Below are positions 61,534 through 64,000 of a stretch of 64,000 nucleotides of DNA, one piece after another. Within the stretch, counting starts at the first letter, position 1. Each line of letters begins with the position of its first letter. The notes beneath the pieces are model-generated. The model had not been told where the DNA came from, made no database searches, and saw only the letters and a program-made list of their open reading frames with translations. Made by a program: the position numbers and the translations under genes. The DNA lies in assembly GCF_002776695.1 (NCBI RefSeq), contig NZ_LFJC01000003.1:3447181-3511180 (forward strand), read 5' to 3'. The stretch comes from Bradyrhizobium nitroreducens (GTDB lineage Bacteria; Pseudomonadota; Alphaproteobacteria; Rhizobiales; Xanthobacteraceae).

Positions 61534-62817
61534 ATGACGATGAAGTCCCTTTTGAGCAGCGCATCGCTCGCGATCGCGATCGCCGCGTTTTCGGCCGGCG
61601 CGCAGGCGCAGATCGCGATCGGCCATCTCGCCGACTATTCCGGCGGCACCTCCGACGTCGGCACCCCCTATGGCCAGGCCGTCGCCGACACCTTCGCCTG
61701 GGTCAACAAGAACGGCGGCGTCGGCGGCAAGCAGCTCAACGTCGACACCAACGACTACGGCTACCAGGTGCCGCGCGCGATCGCGCTGTACAAGAAGTGG
61801 TCGGCGCCGGACAGCAAGGTCGCCGCGATCATGGGCTGGGGCACCGCCGACACCGAGGCACTGACCGGCTTCCTCGCCCAGGACAAAATTCCCGACATGT
61901 CCGGCTCCTATGCCGCCGCCCTCACCGATCCCGAAGGCGTCAGCGGCAAGGCCAAGCCCGCGCCCTACAATTTCTTCTACGGCCCGAGCTATTCGGACTC
62001 GCTGCGCGCGATGTTGATGTGGGCCGCCGAGGACTGGAAGGCCAAGGGCAAGTCCGGCAAGCCGAAATTCGTGCACATGGGCGCCAACCATCCCTACCCG
62101 AACGCGCCGAAGGCCGCCGGCGAAGCGATGGCGCAGGAGCTCGGCTTCGAAGTGCTGCCGCCGCTGGTGTTCGCGCTCGCGCCGGGTGACTACAGCGCGC
62201 AGTGCCTGAGCCTGAAATCGTCGGGCGCCAACTACGCCTATCTCGGCAACACCGCCGCATCCAACATCTCGGTGATGAAGGCCTGCAAGACCGCCGGCGT
62301 CGAGATCCAGTTCATGGGCAACGTCTGGGGCATGGACGAGAACGCCGCCAAGACGGCGGGCGACGCCGCCAACGGCGTGATCTTCCCCTTGCGCACCGCG
62401 GTGAGCTGGGGCGGCGATGCGCCCGGCATGAAGACGGTGATGGAGATCTCCAAGATGTCCGACGCCAGCGGCAAGGTCTATCGTCCCGTGCACTACGTCG
62501 CAGCCGTCTGCTCGGCGCTGTACATGAAGGAAGCGATCGACTGGGCCGCCAAGAACGGCGGCGCCACCGGTGAGAACGTCGCGAAGGGTTTCTACCAGAA
62601 GAAGGATTGGGTGCCGGCCGGAATGGAAGGCGTCTGCAACCCCTCGACCTGGACCGACAAGGACCATCGCGGCACGCTGAAGGTCGATCTCTATCGCACC
62701 AAGATCTCGGGCGCGACCGACGGCGACCTCAACGATCTCATGGCCAAGGGCACGATCAAGCTCGAAAAGGTCAAGACCGTCGAGCTGCCGCGCAAGGCTG
62801 AGCTGCTGGGCTGGTGA
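61534..62817 (+). CDS. Periplasmic substrate-binding protein of a HAAT ABC transporter
   Basis: A 427-residue binding protein. A signal peptide (through GAQAQ) is followed by IAIGHLADYSGGTSDVGTPYG, the ligand-pocket start. Later segments are AAIMGWGTADTEAL and HMGANHPYPNAPKAAGEA. It is longer than the livK-type protein of the first operon and only distantly alike, so a different ligand is expected. An AGGAGGA ribosome binding site precedes the ATG. It is fifth in the second operon, and a palindromic repeat follows its stop. Confidence 0.9.
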   Translation: MTMKSLLSSASLAIAIAAFSAGAQAQIAIGHLADYSGGTSDVGTPYGQAVADTFAWVNKNGGVGGKQLNVDTNDYGYQVPRAIALYKKWSAPDSKVAAIMGWGTADTEALTGFLAQDKIPDMSGSYAAALTDPEGVSGKAKPAPYNFFYGPSYSDSLRAMLMWAAEDWKAKGKSGKPKFVHMGANHPYPNAPKAAGEAMAQELGFEVLPPLVFALAPGDYSAQCLSLKSSGANYAYLGNTAASNISVMKACKTAGVEIQFMGNVWGMDENAAKTAGDAANGVIFPLRTAVSWGGDAPGMKTVMEISKMSDASGKVYRPVHYVAAVCSALYMKEAIDWAAKNGGATGENVAKGFYQKKDWVPAGMEGVCNPSTWTDKDHRGTLKVDLYRTKISGATDGDLNDLMAKGTIKLEKVKTVELPRKAELLGW

Positions 62818-62842
62818 GCTTAGCTCTCACCACACACACAAG

Positions 62843-62963
62843 TGTCATCCCCCGCCTTGTGCGCATTGCGCACCGGAGCGGGGGATCCAGTACGCCGCGG
62901 CGTCTCAATGAACCTCCTGCGTCTTTGGAATGTTGGGTCGCCCGGTCAAGCCGGGCGACGACA
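62843..62963. repeat. Palindromic repeat between the binding-protein and livF-type genes
   Basis: GTCATCCCCCGCC at the left and GCGGGGGATCCAGTACGCCGCGGCGTC follow the pattern of the 45410 element (arms CCCCCGC and GCGGGGG). The right end is GGTCGCCCGGTCAAGCCGGGCGAC (arms GTCGCCCGG and CCGGGCGAC). It extends between the genes within the second operon. Confidence 0.85.
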
Positions 62964-62980
62964 GCGGAGAGTTACGAAGC

Positions 62981-63820
62981 ATGACCCAAACCATCGAAGC
63001 AGCCCGCACTACTCCCACCGCCGTGGCCCCCGCCGCCCTCCTCAGCGTGCGCAACATCGAGGTGGTCTATGACGACGTCATCCTGGTGCTGCGCGGGCTC
63101 AGCCTCGACGTGCCCAAGGGCGCGATCGTGGCGCTGCTGGGCGCCAACGGCGCTGGCAAGTCGACGACGCTGAAGGCGATCTCAGGGCTGCTCAAGACCG
63201 AGGACGGCGAGGTCACGCGCGGCGAGATCCTGTTCCAGGGCGAGCGGATCAACGGCATCGACCCCGACAAGATCGTGCGCCGCGGCATCTTCCAGGTGAT
63301 GGAGGGCCGGCGGATCGTCGCCGACATGACGTCGCTGGAGAATTTGAAGCTCGGAGCCTTCACCCGCAGGGACCGGGAGGTCGATTCCGATCTCGACATG
63401 GTCTTCAATTATTTCCCGCGCCTCAAGGAGCGCACCGGCCTTGCCGGCTATCTCTCCGGCGGCGAGCAGCAGATGCTCGCGATCGGCCGAGCTCTGATGG
63501 CGCGCCCGAAGATGATCCTGATGGACGAGCCGTCGATGGGCCTGTCGCCGCTGCTGGTGAAAGAGGTGTTCTCCATCATCCAGAAGATCAACCGCGACCT
63601 CGGCGTCACCATCCTCCTGGTCGAGCAGAACGCGCGCGCCGCACTGTCGGTGGCGAGCCACGGCTACATCATGGAGCAGGGCAAGGTCGTGCTCGACGGC
63701 ACTGCCGACGAGCTACGCGACAACGAGGACGTCAAGGAATTCTACCTCGGCGGCGCCGGCGATCAGCGCAAGAGCTTCAAGAACCTCAAGAGCTTCAAGC
63801 GACGCAAACGGTGGTTGTGA
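62981..63820 (+). CDS. HAAT-family ABC transporter ATPase, LivF-type
   Basis: Start taken at ATG 62981 (MTQTIEAART), because the upstream in-frame ATG is inside the repeat; 279 residues. A 23-residue extension precedes the ATPase fold. Walker A is LLGANGAGKSTT, signature LSGGEQQML, Walker B MILMDEPSMGLSP. The GEQQ form marks LivF. A basic C-terminus (KSFKNLKSFKRRKRWL) is unusual for the family. It closes the second operon and runs towards the AGE gene on the other strand. Confidence 0.92.
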   Translation: MTQTIEAARTTPTAVAPAALLSVRNIEVVYDDVILVLRGLSLDVPKGAIVALLGANGAGKSTTLKAISGLLKTEDGEVTRGEILFQGERINGIDPDKIVRRGIFQVMEGRRIVADMTSLENLKLGAFTRRDREVDSDLDMVFNYFPRLKERTGLAGYLSGGEQQMLAIGRALMARPKMILMDEPSMGLSPLLVKEVFSIIQKINRDLGVTILLVEQNARAALSVASHGYIMEQGKVVLDGTADELRDNEDVKEFYLGGAGDQRKSFKNLKSFKRRKRWL

Positions 63821-63823
63821 GAG

Positions 63824-64000
63824 TCAACTCAGCACCTGTTCCGCTTCGGTGACTGCGCAGAGAACATGATAGAACGACGACGCAGGAATGGTGTCGACCA
63901 GCGATTTGCCGTCGCGATCGAACTGGTCGTACCAGCCGCCCCTCACGGGATGGTTGAGATAATGCCGTTCGAGCCGCACCAACGCTGCGCGCGCCTCATC
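63824..64000 (-). CDS. AGE-family N-acylglucosamine 2-epimerase / mannose isomerase, C-terminal part (cut by the window edge)
   Basis: Partial: only the last 58 codons are present, running off the right edge. The visible residues include ERHYLNHPVRGGWYDQFDRD and IPASSFYHVLCAVTEAEQVL, which are the C-terminal helices of AGE-type (alpha/alpha)6-barrel enzymes. The GGWYDQFDRDG and PASSFYH segments are family hallmarks. These enzymes isomerise mannose or its N-acetyl or phosphate forms. The gene is convergent with the livF-type gene, with 3 bp between the stop codons. Which sugar is used cannot be told. Confidence 0.85.
   Translation of the reverse strand, partial: DEARAALVRLERHYLNHPVRGGWYDQFDRDGKSLVDTIPASSFYHVLCAVTEAEQVLS

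Noticed and set aside
60523..62667. 714-codon minus-strand frame opposite the second operon's permease and binding-protein genes
   Set aside because: Antisense shadow; its sequence lacks any family signature and spans two well-supported genes.

Overview
The window is GC-rich chromosomal DNA from an alphaproteobacterium, most likely Bradyrhizobium or a close relative (Nitrobacteraceae). The reasons are the LPS and heptose genes next to a mannosyltransferase, several branched-chain-amino-acid-type (HAAT) ABC transporters, an orphan CoxL-type molybdoenzyme, a FixK-type box by a cytochrome c gene, and many short palindromic intergenic repeats. No rRNA, tRNA, CRISPR array, IS element or prophage was seen.

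Layout. 1-9.6 kb holds c-type cytochromes, a CHRD protein, a PLP Cys/Met enzyme, an orphan CoxL-type subunit, DUF1152 and DUF1127 proteins. It also holds a duplicated ~277 bp module (promoter, 25-codon ORF, terminator). The second copy of this module is joined to a broken copy of the murJ 3' end. 9.7-31.4 kb is the cell-envelope region: murJ; a nucleotide-sugar and O-antigen block (DegT aminotransferase, Gfo/Idh dehydrogenase, manC, UDP-sugar epimerase, flippase-like protein, WecA/WbpL-type initiating transferase, glycosyltransferase, WbpM/CapD-type dehydratase, O-antigen ligase); core heptose genes (hldE, hldD, waaF); a higBA toxin-antitoxin pair; an LpcC-like glycosyltransferase; galE; and an MsbA-like exporter. 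One gene in this block is a fusion of a glycosyltransferase with the tail of an epimerase, best explained by a deletion.

31.4-39.2 kb is accessory metabolism: FAH hydrolase, two SnoaL/NTF2-like proteins, an LpxO-like hydroxylase, a 51-aa ORF, a LysR regulator divergent from an SDR and an MFS gene, and a flavin monooxygenase. 39.3-45.4 kb carries the S-adenosylmethionine cycle (ahcY, metK), an unusual two-part methyltransferase-like protein, and a secreted TPR-caspase protein. 45.5-51.4 kb is a first HAAT operon (livKHMGF order) ending in a MetE-like gene, with a regulatory region upstream. 52-55.6 kb has a small lipoprotein, purU, a HemD-like protein and an MFS transporter. 55.6-63.8 kb has a Crp/Fnr regulator divergent from a second HAAT operon that includes an acyl-CoA ligase. 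The window ends inside an AGE-family epimerase gene.

Starts were chosen from Shine-Dalgarno sequences, signal peptides and overlaps with neighbours, so several differ from the longest open frame. Functions are assigned from recognised motifs and family memory. No database search was run.
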